DNA from: an uncultured Phocaeicola sp. | GTDB taxonomy: Bacteria; Bacteroidota; Bacteroidia; Bacteroidales; Bacteroidaceae | DNA length: 61,405 nucleotides | Direction: 5' to 3' | NCBI GenBank assembly: GCA_944319745.1 | Contig: CALUET010000017.1 | Coordinates: forward strand, 1-61,405 | In this document: in pieces, positions 1-9,845 of the stretch | Layout: each line of letters starts with the position of its first letter | Position numbering within the stretch: position 1 is the stretch's first letter | Notes under the pieces: generated by a model | Databases searched by the model: none | Seen by the model: the letters and a program-made list of their open reading frames with translations, nothing else | Told to the model about the DNA's origin: nothing | Position numbers and translations under genes: made by a program

Positions 1-965
1 TCGACACCAGCCACGTGGAAGAGGTTATCAGCCTGGTGAAGCGCGTCAATCCCCGTGCCATCATGGTCATAAAAAGCACCGTCCCCGTGGGCTATACCGA
101 AAACATCCGCCGGCGTCTGGATACGGACAACGTAATCTTTTCTCCGGAATTTCTGCGCGAGAGCAAGGCTTTGTACGATAACCTCTACCCCAGCCGCATC
201 ATCGTGGGACGGCCGGAAGGTGATGCCCGCCTGGACGAAGCGGCACATACCTTTGCCGCCCTGCTGCAGGAAGGAGCTTTAAAAGAGCATATCGACACGC
301 TGTTCATGGGTACTACGGAAGCGGAAGCGGTGAAACTCTTTGCAAACACATACCTGGCCCTGCGTGTTTCTTACTTCAACGAACTGGACACGTATGCCGA
401 GATGAAAGGATTGGACACGCGTGCCATCATCGACGGCGTATGTCTGGATCCGCGCATCGGCACGCATTACAACAATCCGTCCTTCGGCTACGGCGGGTAC
501 TGCCTGCCCAAAGACACAAAACAGCTGCTGGCCAACTATGCCGACGTGCCTGAAAACCTCATACAGGCCATCGTGGAGAGCAACCGCACACGCAAGGATT
601 TCATAGCCGACCGTGTGCTGACCAAAGCAGGTTATTATAATTATTATAACCGAGGCGATTTTAATCCGTCAGAAGAGAAGAAATGTGTTATCGGTGTCTA
701 CCGCCTGACCATGAAATCCAATAGTGATAATTTCCGTCAGTCGTCCATACAGGGGGTGATGAAACGGATTAAAGCTAAGGGAGCTGAAGTAATTATTTAC
801 GAGCCGACTTTGCCGGATGGAAGCACATTTTTCGGTAGTAAGGTAGTGAATGACCTTAATGTGTTCAAACAGCAAAGTCACGCTATCATCGCCAACCGGT
901 ATGATACCTGTCTGGATGATGTGAAGGAGAAGGTGTACACAAGGGATGTTTTTAAGAGGGATTGA
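1..965 (+). CDS. ugd: UDP-glucose 6-dehydrogenase, 5' end outside window
   Basis: NAD-dependent nucleotide-sugar dehydrogenase that oxidises UDP-glucose (or a related sugar nucleotide) to the uronic acid for capsule synthesis. The frame is already open at base 3, so the gene runs off the left edge; about 320 residues are visible of a family length near 390, and the N-terminal NAD-binding fold is incomplete. The central domain has [17 protein letters not shown] and the catalytic cysteine in [14 protein letters not shown]. The C-terminal UDP-binding domain ends with [10 protein letters not shown]. It heads the visible capsule genes. Base composition changes around base 630: the first two thirds are clearly GC-richer than the last third, suggesting a mosaic gene. 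A GDP-mannose or UDP-ManNAc dehydrogenase is the main alternative for the exact substrate. Confidence 0.88.
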   Translation, partial: DTSHVEEVISLVKRVNPRAIMVIKSTVPVGYTENIRRRLDTDNVIFSPEFLRESKALYDNLYPSRIIVGRPEGDARLDEAAHTFAALLQEGALKEHIDTLFMGTTEAEAVKLFANTYLALRVSYFNELDTYAEMKGLDTRAIIDGVCLDPRIGTHYNNPSFGYGGYCLPKDTKQLLANYADVPENLIQAIVESNRTRKDFIADRVLTKAGYYNYYNRGDFNPSEEKKCVIGVYRLTMKSNSDNFRQSSIQGVMKRIKAKGAEVIIYEPTLPDGSTFFGSKVVNDLNVFKQQSHAIIANRYDTCLDDVKEKVYTRDVFKRD

Positions 966-1164
966 GTCCAATAATTGTAACTAATACACTGATAAAACAA
1001 TGTCTTAAAAATAAAACTTTATGATCTGAAATTTTATTGATAACTTGATTTTTTATATGAAAGTCAATTAGAGGAAGGGATAATCCTTTCATATGCGTCA
1101 ATAAATGCCTTCTGTATTTGCAAAAGGTACAATTTTTAATATGTTTTGACGTGAAGATTTTAAA

Positions 1165-2691
1165 ATGGTAGAATTGTATCAAAATCAACGCAAGAAATTG
1201 TACAAAAATACAATAGTCCTATATATTAGGACTTTTGTAATAATGATAATAAATTTGTTTATATCAAGAGTTGTATTAAAGGAACTTGGAGTTGAAGATT
1301 ATGGAATTTATAATATTGTAGGAGGCATTGTCGTAATGATGTCATTATTTACAAATAATATGTCAACTACAACTCAAAGGTTTATATCATTTGAATTAGC
1401 AAAAGATAATGTAAAGTCATCGCAGAAAGTATTTTCAACTGCAATAACAATACATTTTATATTGGGTATATTTGTTTTTGTTATCGCCGAGATAGCAGGA
1501 GTGTGGTTTATACTTAATAAACTCAATATTCCACCCGACAGGCTTTTTGCTGCTCAAGCTGTATTTCAATGTTCGTTGTTATCTTTTATCATAACGTTAT
1601 TAAGTGTTCCTTATAATGCTAGTATAGTAGCACATGAAAGGATGAATGCATTTGCATACATTAGTGTCTTAGAGGCGATTCTGAAATTATGTTCTGTTCT
1701 ATGCTTGTCCTATTTCATGCAAGATAAGCTAATTGTATATGGTATATTATTACTGATGGTTGCCATTATCATTAGGATAATTTATAATATATATTGCTTT
1801 AAAAATTTCGAAGAATGTAAATTTATTATCGTAAAAGATAAAAATAAATACAAGGCAATGGCAGGATTTGCTGGTTGGTCGTTTGTTGGGACAACGGCGA
1901 GTGTCCTTAATGATGAAGGTGTGAATATTCTAATAAATTTGTTTTTTGGTGTTACTCTCAATGCTGCAAGGGGTATAGCCGTTCAGGTCCAACATGCGGT
2001 AATGAATTTCGTAAATAGTTTTATGACATCCATTAATCCTCAAATAGTCAAAAACTATTCAACGAATAATATTGATGAGTTTACAAAGATGGTAATGAAT
2101 GGAGCAAAATATTCTTTCTTTTTGTATATAATAATGGCAATTCCGATTTATATTGAAGCGGATAATATTCTTCATATATGGCTTACTTCCGTTCCTGAAT
2201 ATACAGTTCTGTTTATTCGATTAACATTGTGTGTAACAGCTTTTTATCCATTGACAAATACTTTGATAATTGGAGTCTTGGCAACAGGAAAGGTGAAGAA
2301 ATATTATTTAAGCTTAGGGATATTAAACTTATTGTGTCTTCCTCTATCTTATGTGATTTTAAAAATAGCTTTACAACCAGAACTCGTATATTATATATTA
2401 ATATTTGTAAATTTTATACTGCTAATTTTGAGACCCTTTTTTCTCCGTAAAAACATCTCTTTTCCTATAAAAAGATATTTAATACAAACAATAAAACTTA
2501 TATTAATATCGTTGTTGTTAGTATATATTTGCTATCAAGTTTCGTTTAGCTTTAGGAATAGGTTTATTCAGCTTATTATAAATACATTAGTTTCGGTCAT
2601 TATAACCTTACCTGTTTTATATTTAGTGGGTTTAGACAAAAATGAGAAAAAAATCATTAACAGCAGAATATTAAAATATTTAAGGATATGA
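1165..2691 (+). CDS. Polysaccharide flippase (Wzx-like, MATE/MOP superfamily)
   Basis: Integral inner-membrane protein of 508 residues with about 12-14 predicted hydrophobic helices, the size and pattern of O-antigen/capsule repeat-unit flippases. The N-terminus RTFVIMIINLFISRVVLKEL followed by LGVEDYGIYNIVGG is typical of this family, whose members move undecaprenyl-linked oligosaccharide from the cytoplasmic to the periplasmic face. The gene is very AT-rich compared with the preceding ugd, as expected for horizontally exchanged capsule cassettes. Its stop overlaps the start of the next gene in an ATGA, so the two are probably translated together. The 200 bp between ugd and this gene contain no gene that I can support. 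Confidence 0.85.
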   Translation: MVELYQNQRKKLYKNTIVLYIRTFVIMIINLFISRVVLKELGVEDYGIYNIVGGIVVMMSLFTNNMSTTTQRFISFELAKDNVKSSQKVFSTAITIHFILGIFVFVIAEIAGVWFILNKLNIPPDRLFAAQAVFQCSLLSFIITLLSVPYNASIVAHERMNAFAYISVLEAILKLCSVLCLSYFMQDKLIVYGILLLMVAIIIRIIYNIYCFKNFEECKFIIVKDKNKYKAMAGFAGWSFVGTTASVLNDEGVNILINLFFGVTLNAARGIAVQVQHAVMNFVNSFMTSINPQIVKNYSTNNIDEFTKMVMNGAKYSFFLYIIMAIPIYIEADNILHIWLTSVPEYTVLFIRLTLCVTAFYPLTNTLIIGVLATGKVKKYYLSLGILNLLCLPLSYVILKIALQPELVYYILIFVNFILLILRPFFLRKNISFPIKRYLIQTIKLILISLLLVYICYQVSFSFRNRFIQLIINTLVSVIITLPVLYLVGLDKNEKKIINSRILKYLRI

Positions 2692-3689
2692 ATGTGATAA
2701 ATAACGGGAAGTTAGGGTCATTGTCCGTAATGGGTTTAGGATGTTGGAACCTAGGAGGTCAATGGGGAGAAACTTTCAAAGAAGATGCGATTAGAATTAT
2801 TAGAAAAGCTATAGATAATGGTGTCACTTTTGTTGATGTAGCGGAATCTTATGGCGTACCTGAGGGGGAATGTGAATTGCTTTTGGGAAAAGCTTTAAAA
2901 GATGGCTATAGGGAAAAAGTGAAAATTATTTCAAAAGTTGGATGGTATGCAAAGAGAGATGGAAAACTCTGTGCTAACAATTTGTTTGAGAAAGTGTTTC
3001 GGCAGATTGTAAGAATGTATAAACCATATTGGCTTGCAGAAACCAGAACACCAGAATTAATTAAGTTATCAGGATTTGCTTGTTGTGGAAGAATGCGCAT
3101 CAATAACATTGATGTTCTTCTCTGCCATGATGGTTTAACAACCAATTTGGAGCCATTCGTAAAAGGATTTGATATGTTAAAGGCTGATGGTGTAATCAAA
3201 CAATATGGCATAAGTACAGATAATGTATCTAATTTGAAATCTTTTTATAATTTGTCAGAAGGTCAATGTGCCGTTTGTGAATTTGACTATTCTCTTATTA
3301 ATAGAGAGGCTGAAAAAGAGTTAATACCATTTTGTGTAGAGAAAGGTATAACAATGCTTACGAGAGGCTCTCTATCGAGCGGTTTACTGTCTGGACGATA
3401 TACAAGAAACACCAATTTTAAAGATAGTGCTAGGGCGAAATGGAATGGAAGCGGTAAAAGACATAATGAATTTATTGAAAAAATGATAAAAGTGGAAAAA
3501 CTAATAAATAAATATGGTGATAATCTTCCAGAAATAGCTTATAAATATGTTTTTTCACAAACTTTCCCGATGAGTGTTGTTATGGGATGTACCTCAATGG
3601 AACAACTAAACAAAAATCTCAAAACTGGTGAGAGTTTTTTATCACATACTGAAATGGATGAAATTAATAAGCTCCTTCTAACTTTATAA
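2688..3689 (+). CDS. Aldo/keto reductase of the capsule locus
   Basis: NAD(P)H-dependent oxidoreductase fold, 333 residues. The AKR catalytic tetrad is visible: Asp50 and Tyr55 in FVDVAESYG, Lys83 in ISKVGW and His147 in LLCHDGL. It starts in a 4-base ATGA overlap with the flippase gene and is followed four bases later by the F420-dehydrogenase-like gene, so it is part of the capsule operon. AKR genes placed beside the F420-dehydrogenase beta-like and pyruvyl transferase genes recur in Bacteroidales capsule loci. The substrate is presumably a sugar or sugar-nucleotide carbonyl, but nothing in the sequence defines it. Confidence 0.82.
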   Translation: MNVINNGKLGSLSVMGLGCWNLGGQWGETFKEDAIRIIRKAIDNGVTFVDVAESYGVPEGECELLLGKALKDGYREKVKIISKVGWYAKRDGKLCANNLFEKVFRQIVRMYKPYWLAETRTPELIKLSGFACCGRMRINNIDVLLCHDGLTTNLEPFVKGFDMLKADGVIKQYGISTDNVSNLKSFYNLSEGQCAVCEFDYSLINREAEKELIPFCVEKGITMLTRGSLSSGLLSGRYTRNTNFKDSARAKWNGSGKRHNEFIEKMIKVEKLINKYGDNLPEIAYKYVFSQTFPMSVVMGCTSMEQLNKNLKTGESFLSHTEMDEINKLLLTL

Positions 3690-3693
3690 GTTT

Positions 3694-4944
3694 ATGACTC
3701 CATATCTTATTTCAAACAATAAATCCTTGTGTACGGGATGCAGGGCTTGTGAATTAAGATGTCCAAAGAATGCAATTGAGATGCAATATGATGAAGAAGG
3801 TTTTCTATATCCTGTTCTTAATGAAAATATTTGCATACGTTGTGGAATTTGCGTAAAAACTTGTCCTATAAATCACAAATTAGAAAACAATTCCGAGTTC
3901 ACACCAATATATATTGGTGCTTGGGCAAAATCTATAGATTATTTGAAGAGTTGTTCGACGGGAGGAATTTGTTCTCTAATAGCAGAACAAATATTAAGTA
4001 AAAAAGGGAAAGTTTTTGGGGTTGTATTGGATGCAAAGACCCATGATGTCTATCATTGTCTAATAAATAATACTGAAGAGCAAAGAGCAATGAGGGGTTC
4101 AAAGTATGTGCAAAGCGATGTTAAACGTACTTATTATGAAGCAAAATTGTTATTAGATAAAGGTGTATTAGTTTATTATACAGGAACGCCTTGTCAAATT
4201 GCTGGGCTTAAGGGTTATTTGAAAAAAGATTACGATAACCTTATCACTACAGACTTAATTTGCCATGGGGTATTTAGTAAGATATTTTTCGATGCAGAAT
4301 ATAATATGTACTGTAAGTGGTATGGTAAAGAGATTAATAATTTCAAGTTTAGAAGCAAAAGACATTTCCCGTGGTACAGAGGTGGTGTTATTAATTTCGA
4401 TGTAAAAGGAAGACATGTTGAAAGATATGCCAAATATTCTCCAATGTATTATGCATATACCTTTGCTAAAAATAAGTTGAATCTTAGATATTCATGTTAC
4501 AATTGCAAATACCGAACAATTTCAAATAGAGAGGGAGATATAATGGTTGGAGACTATTGGGGAGGAAGTAAATTGTATCCAGAATTTTTTTCCGTAAAAA
4601 GAAAGAAGTATGGAATATCATTAGTGAAAATTAATTCGAGAAAAGGTTACCGTGTATTTAAGGAAATAGAAGAGAAAATAGAATTCTTCACATTATCTGA
4701 AGATGATGCCTGTCAGCAGCCGGACTTGAAAGGAATTAAACGTGATATTCCTCAAGAAAGATATTATATATATCAAAAAATTATGGAACAAGATTACGAA
4801 AAGTATGCGGCAGAATTTATGAAAGAACCATATTTTAAATATAAAGGAATATTCGATTATTACTTGCAATTTGTAAAAAACATGATTATGGGTTCTCCTT
4901 TATATCCGTTAATAAATAAGATAAGAAACCATGGTAATAACTAA
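3694..4944 (+). CDS. F420 hydrogenase/dehydrogenase beta-subunit family iron-sulfur protein
   Basis: 416 residues. The N-terminus has two ferredoxin-type 4Fe-4S motifs, CTGCRACELRCP (about residues 13-24) and CIRCGICVKTCP (about 47-58), followed by the flavin-binding FrhB-like domain with GTPCQIAGL and LICHGV, and a second cysteine group YSCYNCKYR near residue 270. Proteins of this family in polysaccharide loci are electron-carrying flavoproteins whose exact reaction is not established. They are typically adjacent to a pyruvyl transferase gene, as here (two genes downstream). The end of the gene overlaps the next start by 14 bases. Confidence 0.82.
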   Translation: MTPYLISNNKSLCTGCRACELRCPKNAIEMQYDEEGFLYPVLNENICIRCGICVKTCPINHKLENNSEFTPIYIGAWAKSIDYLKSCSTGGICSLIAEQILSKKGKVFGVVLDAKTHDVYHCLINNTEEQRAMRGSKYVQSDVKRTYYEAKLLLDKGVLVYYTGTPCQIAGLKGYLKKDYDNLITTDLICHGVFSKIFFDAEYNMYCKWYGKEINNFKFRSKRHFPWYRGGVINFDVKGRHVERYAKYSPMYYAYTFAKNKLNLRYSCYNCKYRTISNREGDIMVGDYWGGSKLYPEFFSVKRKKYGISLVKINSRKGYRVFKEIEEKIEFFTLSEDDACQQPDLKGIKRDIPQERYYIYQKIMEQDYEKYAAEFMKEPYFKYKGIFDYYLQFVKNMIMGSPLYPLINKIRNHGNN

Positions 4945-5461
4945 ATCATTGTATGAATTTTTTGTGAATTATTTTCTTCCAATCCTTCCCTCACGACATA
5001 TAAGATATGCTTTTTACAAACTTTTAGGGATTAAGATGGGGAAAAATTGCTCTATATATAATTCCGTTGAAATACGCAATCCACGCTATTTACAAATAGG
5101 GGAGTATTGTTGTATCGGCAAACACACCTTGTTAGACGCAAGAACAGGTATTACAATAGGAAGTTGCACTAATATATCTTCACATGTCTTAATTTGGTCT
5201 CTACACCACGATTATAATTCTGATAATTTTGCAGCAGTTGGTGAAGAAGTTAAAATTGGGCATCATTGTTGGATTTGTTCTAGGGCAATTATATTACCTG
5301 GGGTAAAAATTGGGAATTATGCCGTTGTTGCAACTGGTGCTGTTGTTACTAAAAATGTACCTGATTATGCAGTTGTGGGTGGTGTACCTGCTAAAATCAT
5401 AGGAGAACGTGATAAAAAGGAATATCAATATAAACCAATAAATAAGTATCATATAATATAA
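4931..5461 (+). CDS. Acyltransferase, left-handed beta-helix (hexapeptide repeat) family
   Basis: 176-residue member of the serine/sugar O-acetyltransferase group. Hexapeptide repeats run from about residue 37 to 165 (IKMGKNCSIYNSVEIRNP, IGEYCCIGKHTLLDA, VKIGHHCWICSRAIILPG, VKIGNYAVVATGAVVTK), with the usual histidine loop LIWSLHHDYN near residue 95. It probably acetylates a sugar of the capsule repeat unit. It overlaps the preceding gene by 14 bases and the next gene starts one base after its stop, so it sits in the same operon. The acceptor sugar and acyl donor cannot be read from the sequence. Confidence 0.8.
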   Translation: MVITKSLYEFFVNYFLPILPSRHIRYAFYKLLGIKMGKNCSIYNSVEIRNPRYLQIGEYCCIGKHTLLDARTGITIGSCTNISSHVLIWSLHHDYNSDNFAAVGEEVKIGHHCWICSRAIILPGVKIGNYAVVATGAVVTKNVPDYAVVGGVPAKIIGERDKKEYQYKPINKYHII

Positions 5462-5462
5462 A

Positions 5463-6668
5463 ATGTATATAGGCATATTAACTCATTGTGTGGCTAATAA
5501 TTTTGGCGCAAATTTACAATCGTTATCAACTGCAAGTTACTTAAAAACTAATGGTTATGAACCTGTTTTTATAAGGTGGGATTCTTACCTCGAAGAAAGG
5601 AATAGGTTTATGTCTCCAGAACAATTGGATATTCACCAACATTTTTTAGAGAAGCATGGATTTGTTGTTACTGACTCTTGTCGTACAGATGAGGATATCG
5701 TAAACATAATCAAGAGATATAATATAAAAAATATTATAATTGGAAGTGATGCGGTTTTTACAGTAGATTCATGGATTGAGAAAGTTAAGATAAGCAGAAG
5801 AGGATTCCGATATAAGTCTCAATTAGATAAGACTTTTCCAAATCCATTTTGGATTCCTTTTCGCAATCAAATTGATGACGATTTAAGATATTTTTATCTG
5901 TCTCCTTCTTGTCAAAGCTCATTGTATAGATTATGGTCTGTCAAAGATAAAAAAAGGATGAAAGAATGTTTGTCGCATGCCAGTTTTATTTCGGCAAGAG
6001 ACAGATATACATCAGAGATGATAAAATACATATTAAATACTGAGATACCTACGATGATAACTCCTGATCCGGTATGGGGATTTAACTATAATTTTACTAA
6101 CCTACCTTCAAAAGAGGCAATTATAAAAAAATACAATTTAAAAGAGAACTATTTATTAGTCTCTTTTTATAAAGGTGCAGAACCCGATTCTATATGGTTC
6201 ACAAATTTAGAAAGAGATGCGTTGGAACATGACATGTATTGCTATTCTCTACCTATGCCACAAGGAATATTTAATTCACCTTTAAATAAAAATATTTCTC
6301 TTCCGTTAAATCCAATAGATTGGTATTGTCTGATAAAATATGCGAAAGGTTATATTGGTCACAATATGCATCCTGTAATTGTTTCTATTCACAATCAAAT
6401 ACCATTTTTTTCCATTGACCAACATGGTCGTAAAATTATCAGTAGGATTGTACGTGATGATAAATCAAGTAAGATTTACGATTTGTTGGATAGATTGGGA
6501 TTGTTAGAATATCGTATATCAAAAAATAGTTTGAAGAAAATCCATACTAGTGAAATCTGTAAGAAAATAATTGAATTTGATACAAAAAAAGAAGCAGAAA
6601 TAAGTCAGCGTATGTATGTTGAATTCCTTGACTTGATGACTGCTATTTGTCATAAATTAGAGTCATAA
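5463..6668 (+). CDS. Polysaccharide pyruvyl transferase family protein
   Basis: 401 residues of the CsaB/WcaK-type pyruvyl transferase family, which adds a ketal-linked pyruvate (or acts as a GT-B-like transferase) on surface polysaccharides. The N-terminus MYIGILTHCVANNFGANLQS is the typical glycine/asparagine-rich start of the family; NIIIGSDAVFTV and a C-terminal AKGYIGHNMHPVIVSIHN match its conserved core. It follows the acyltransferase at once and belongs to the capsule operon. A pyruvylated repeat unit would add a negative charge to the capsule. Confidence 0.75.
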   Translation: MYIGILTHCVANNFGANLQSLSTASYLKTNGYEPVFIRWDSYLEERNRFMSPEQLDIHQHFLEKHGFVVTDSCRTDEDIVNIIKRYNIKNIIIGSDAVFTVDSWIEKVKISRRGFRYKSQLDKTFPNPFWIPFRNQIDDDLRYFYLSPSCQSSLYRLWSVKDKKRMKECLSHASFISARDRYTSEMIKYILNTEIPTMITPDPVWGFNYNFTNLPSKEAIIKKYNLKENYLLVSFYKGAEPDSIWFTNLERDALEHDMYCYSLPMPQGIFNSPLNKNISLPLNPIDWYCLIKYAKGYIGHNMHPVIVSIHNQIPFFSIDQHGRKIISRIVRDDKSSKIYDLLDRLGLLEYRISKNSLKKIHTSEICKKIIEFDTKKEAEISQRMYVEFLDLMTAICHKLES

Positions 6669-6694
6669 CAAGTGCTAATTTAAACATAATTTAT

Positions 6695-7651
6695 ATGAAT
6701 AAGAGAGATGGGAGTTTTGATTTTATAAAAGGGTTTCTTATTTTTCTTGTCGTATGGGGGCATGTTATTCACTTTTTTTGTGTCGGCAATCCTTTACACA
6801 ATCCAATTTATATTTGGATATACAGTTTTCATATGCCATTGTTTATTTTTATCAGTGGCTATTTTGCTGCAAGAACGGTAAATGGAGATATTATCACATG
6901 TGTCAAGACACGATGGCACCGGTTGTTTTTGCCCGCTCTCATTTGGACAGTAGTTCGGTTTTTCTCTGTCGACATTCACACTGTTGAAGAATTAGGCTTG
7001 CTACAAAGTATTTACAATTCATTTCGAGGAATCTGGTTTTTATATTGCATATTTGCCCTGTATGTTATTGCCTGTTTGTCTTTCAAGTTAAGATACAAAT
7101 ATACACTTCTCATTCTTGCAATCATCATAGGATATGTGAGCTACCCTTATCAACCAGTAGATGTCTTAAAACATTTTCAGATAATACGTCAATTACCATT
7201 GTTTACTTTGGGATTGTTCTACGCAAGCCACAAGACATTTGCCAATAAATTTAAAAGAGGAGGATATTTGATTTGTTTCATTCTCTATACAGTGTGGTTA
7301 TACATAGCCATCGTAGACCACAAATTACTATTTAGTAATGAAATATATCTTGTTCGTGGTGCCATATTGGTTATTGCGAGTATGGTGTTTTTCGTGACGT
7401 TGAAAATCATTTATAAATATATTAAAAGGACAAAAATCGCCCAAGTGTTGGTGGCTTTAGGAGAAAACACTTTGGGTGTCTATATGCTAAATGGTTTGAT
7501 GGTATATGGGTTGAATGGCTTAATTCCTAAGCGAGAGAGCCAGATTTCACTATTCTTGTTTTCTATTATAATCACGCTGATATGTTACGGCATTACGCTG
7601 TTGATAAAACGTAATAGAATTTTAAGACAATATTTACTAGGAGAAAAATGA
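6695..7651 (+). CDS. Membrane acyltransferase (acyltransferase-3 family)
   Basis: 318-residue polytopic membrane protein with about 10 hydrophobic helices. The N-terminus has the family signature FDFIKGFLIFLVVWGHVIH with the catalytic-type histidine, followed by SFHMPLFIFISGYFA. Members O-acetylate extracytoplasmic sugars or the lipid-linked precursor. The start follows the pyruvyl transferase stop after 26 bases, and its stop overlaps the next start in an ATGA. It is the second acetyltransferase in this locus, so the mature capsule may carry more than one acyl decoration. Confidence 0.82.
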   Translation: MNKRDGSFDFIKGFLIFLVVWGHVIHFFCVGNPLHNPIYIWIYSFHMPLFIFISGYFAARTVNGDIITCVKTRWHRLFLPALIWTVVRFFSVDIHTVEELGLLQSIYNSFRGIWFLYCIFALYVIACLSFKLRYKYTLLILAIIIGYVSYPYQPVDVLKHFQIIRQLPLFTLGLFYASHKTFANKFKRGGYLICFILYTVWLYIAIVDHKLLFSNEIYLVRGAILVIASMVFFVTLKIIYKYIKRTKIAQVLVALGENTLGVYMLNGLMVYGLNGLIPKRESQISLFLFSIIITLICYGITLLIKRNRILRQYLLGEK

Positions 7652-8652
7652 TAACAATGAAAATCGCTTATGTAATTTGTGTAAATTATTGCATCTCCCA
7701 TTTTAACGGCATTCGGATGCAAGCTAATGAGTGGGCTGATGAATTGCAAAAACAAGGATGTACCGTAGTGCGCGTAAATCCGTGGGACAATGTCGCCTGG
7801 GAAACATTTGATATTGTACATATCTTCGGGCAAGTGGATTTCTTGTATAATTTTTGCCATAGAATAACTGACAGGAATAAAAACATAGTTCTTTCCCCTA
7901 TCATAGATACCGTATATAAAAGATGGGCTTATAAGCTTGTTTCTCATATCGGCAGCAAATTTATGCGCCTATACTCAGTAAATTATCAGGTCAGGATTTC
8001 CTCGCGATACATTAAATTGTTTTTGGCACGAACGCAACATGAATATTCATATATCCATAATTCATATTCTGTGCCCGATGAGAAAATTAAGATTGTACCA
8101 TTGTCTTTTCGCTTGCCTAAAATGGAGAATGTCCGTAAAGAAGACTTCTGCTTGCACGTCAGCAAAATTACAGACAAACGGAAAAATGTTTTACGACTAT
8201 GCTTGGCGGCAGAGAAATTCGGTTTTAGACTCATACTGGCTGGAAGTATTTCTTCAGAGGAAGATTTTCGACCAATCAAAGAGATAATTGACAAAAATGA
8301 AAACATATCCTATGTAGGGCGCTTGTCTGATGCCGATTTGCTAGATTACTACTGTCGTGCCAAGGTTTTTGCACTTCCCAGTATCAATGAGGGAGTTGGA
8401 TTGGTCGCACTAGAAGCTGCAGTCAATGGATGTGAGATTGTTGTCACCGAACTGGGTGGACCAAAAGAATATTATGGAGAAGGAGCATATACCGTGAATC
8501 CCTATGACATGGACGATATAGGAGAGAAAATTATGCAGGCATTATACCATGGAAAAGGGCAACCTCAATTGTCAAAGACCATTTCGGAAAAATTCAACTT
8601 ACAGCATTGTGTTTGTCAATTAAGGGAAGCATACAAAAGTATTTTGAGTTAA
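7648..8652 (+). CDS. Glycosyltransferase family 4-like
   Basis: 334-residue GT-B fold glycosyltransferase. The C-terminal half has the group-1 features ISYVGRLSDADLLDYYCRAK and the donor-binding segment LPSINEGVGLVALEAAVNG, which corresponds to the E(x7)E motif. The N-terminal acceptor domain starts MKIAYVICVNYC. It is predicted to act on the cytoplasmic face, adding one sugar to the lipid-linked repeat unit. Translation probably starts at the ATGA overlap, although ATG at 7657 is an alternative. Donor and linkage are not predictable. Confidence 0.82.
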   Translation: MITMKIAYVICVNYCISHFNGIRMQANEWADELQKQGCTVVRVNPWDNVAWETFDIVHIFGQVDFLYNFCHRITDRNKNIVLSPIIDTVYKRWAYKLVSHIGSKFMRLYSVNYQVRISSRYIKLFLARTQHEYSYIHNSYSVPDEKIKIVPLSFRLPKMENVRKEDFCLHVSKITDKRKNVLRLCLAAEKFGFRLILAGSISSEEDFRPIKEIIDKNENISYVGRLSDADLLDYYCRAKVFALPSINEGVGLVALEAAVNGCEIVVTELGGPKEYYGEGAYTVNPYDMDDIGEKIMQALYHGKGQPQLSKTISEKFNLQHCVCQLREAYKSILS

Positions 8653-8654
8653 AA

Positions 8655-9845
8655 ATGGAAAAATTATTCAAACATAGCAAAATAAAGTCGCTGGGGTTAG
8701 CGTTGGTTGTGATAGGCATTCCTATAGGGATGTATTTGAACTACTTCACAGGCATTACTTATTGGAGTAACATTATCATGCTTTTTACGATAATATTGCT
8801 GTTTTACAAAGAACGATTTACACTTAAAATAGGAACAGGCTTCAGATTTTTATTATTCTATCAGCTATACATGATGGTTTATTGCATTATGTCATCTGAT
8901 TTCCAAGCCATTTATTTGTTCTATCATCTATATATCTTGGCATTGATAGTGGCACTTTCCATTCAAAAGGACAGACTGTTTGTATTTGATAGCTTACGAT
9001 GGATCTTTTACTTATCAATACCTTTAACATTGTTAGGGTTATTTCTAACACTTAACGGTTTGGTTGTCGGTGACCTTGCTTGGCAATTACGGCATGAAAA
9101 CGAAGATTATGCACTTGAACCTTTTAATGTCGGAATAGCCGCGCTGAATTCTTTCTTTGCAGGATTATGCTTGACAAATAAGAGACGAAAAGAAAAAGTG
9201 ATATTCATTATTATGACCGTATTGAACATTTACTTAATTTATTTATGTGGCAAGAGAACTCCCATGGTCATTCTCATTATAGGCTTGTTATATTACATAT
9301 ATTTGAATTTTAAGGTCAAAAGGGGTGAAATCATAGCACTTGTGATTGTTGTTGTTATCATAATGTTTGTTTTAGGCATATATGCGAACTTAACTGAAAT
9401 AGAGAATTATTATGACAACATTGTAAATGGCATCAAAAATATAATGGGCGATACGAGTGTTTCCGATAGAACAGGAAGTGCTATCATAAGATATCAAACA
9501 CGATTGCAAGCGTATGAATATATTGAAAAGAATTTTTATTTTCACAATTATTTATTTGGTGCTGGTTACATGACGTTAGGTAGGCAATTTGATAATCCTG
9601 TTTTGCAGGCATATCTTGACATGGGAATATTTGGCATATTGGGGTATGTTTACTTGGTTGTCATTTTTCCGATTGTTGCTATGCTGAAAAAACACAATAA
9701 TGCAACCGTGTTCTTTATATTGCTTTCATTGTATAATGTGTTTTCATGTTTTTCATCTGCTTATCCGTATTTTTGGTCAAAATACACTCCCATTTGTTTG
9801 TTAATTTTCAGCTTACCGATTATGTTTAAATATGGGAAGAAATGA
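8655..9845 (+). CDS. O-antigen/capsule polymerase-like membrane protein (Wzy-like)
   Basis: About 396 residues with 10-12 hydrophobic helices and a large central loop, the layout of polysaccharide polymerases. The segment FLFGAGYMTLGRQ is outweighed by general topology as evidence, but ligase/polymerase proteins commonly carry such a conserved loop (here with LCGKRTPM before it). ATG at 8655, two bases after the previous stop, is preferred; the frame is open further upstream only because it overlaps the end of the glycosyltransferase. It is the only good polymerase candidate in the window, which supports a Wzx/Wzy-dependent capsule. Confidence 0.75.
   Translation: MEKLFKHSKIKSLGLALVVIGIPIGMYLNYFTGITYWSNIIMLFTIILLFYKERFTLKIGTGFRFLLFYQLYMMVYCIMSSDFQAIYLFYHLYILALIVALSIQKDRLFVFDSLRWIFYLSIPLTLLGLFLTLNGLVVGDLAWQLRHENEDYALEPFNVGIAALNSFFAGLCLTNKRRKEKVIFIIMTVLNIYLIYLCGKRTPMVILIIGLLYYIYLNFKVKRGEIIALVIVVVIIMFVLGIYANLTEIENYYDNIVNGIKNIMGDTSVSDRTGSAIIRYQTRLQAYEYIEKNFYFHNYLFGAGYMTLGRQFDNPVLQAYLDMGIFGILGYVYLVVIFPIVAMLKKHNNATVFFILLSLYNVFSCFSSAYPYFWSKYTPICLLIFSLPIMFKYGKK

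Noticed and set aside
966-1164. Possible invertible capsule promoter
   Set aside because: No inverted repeat pair flanking a promoter box is visible; the promoter of the capsule operon should lie left of the window.
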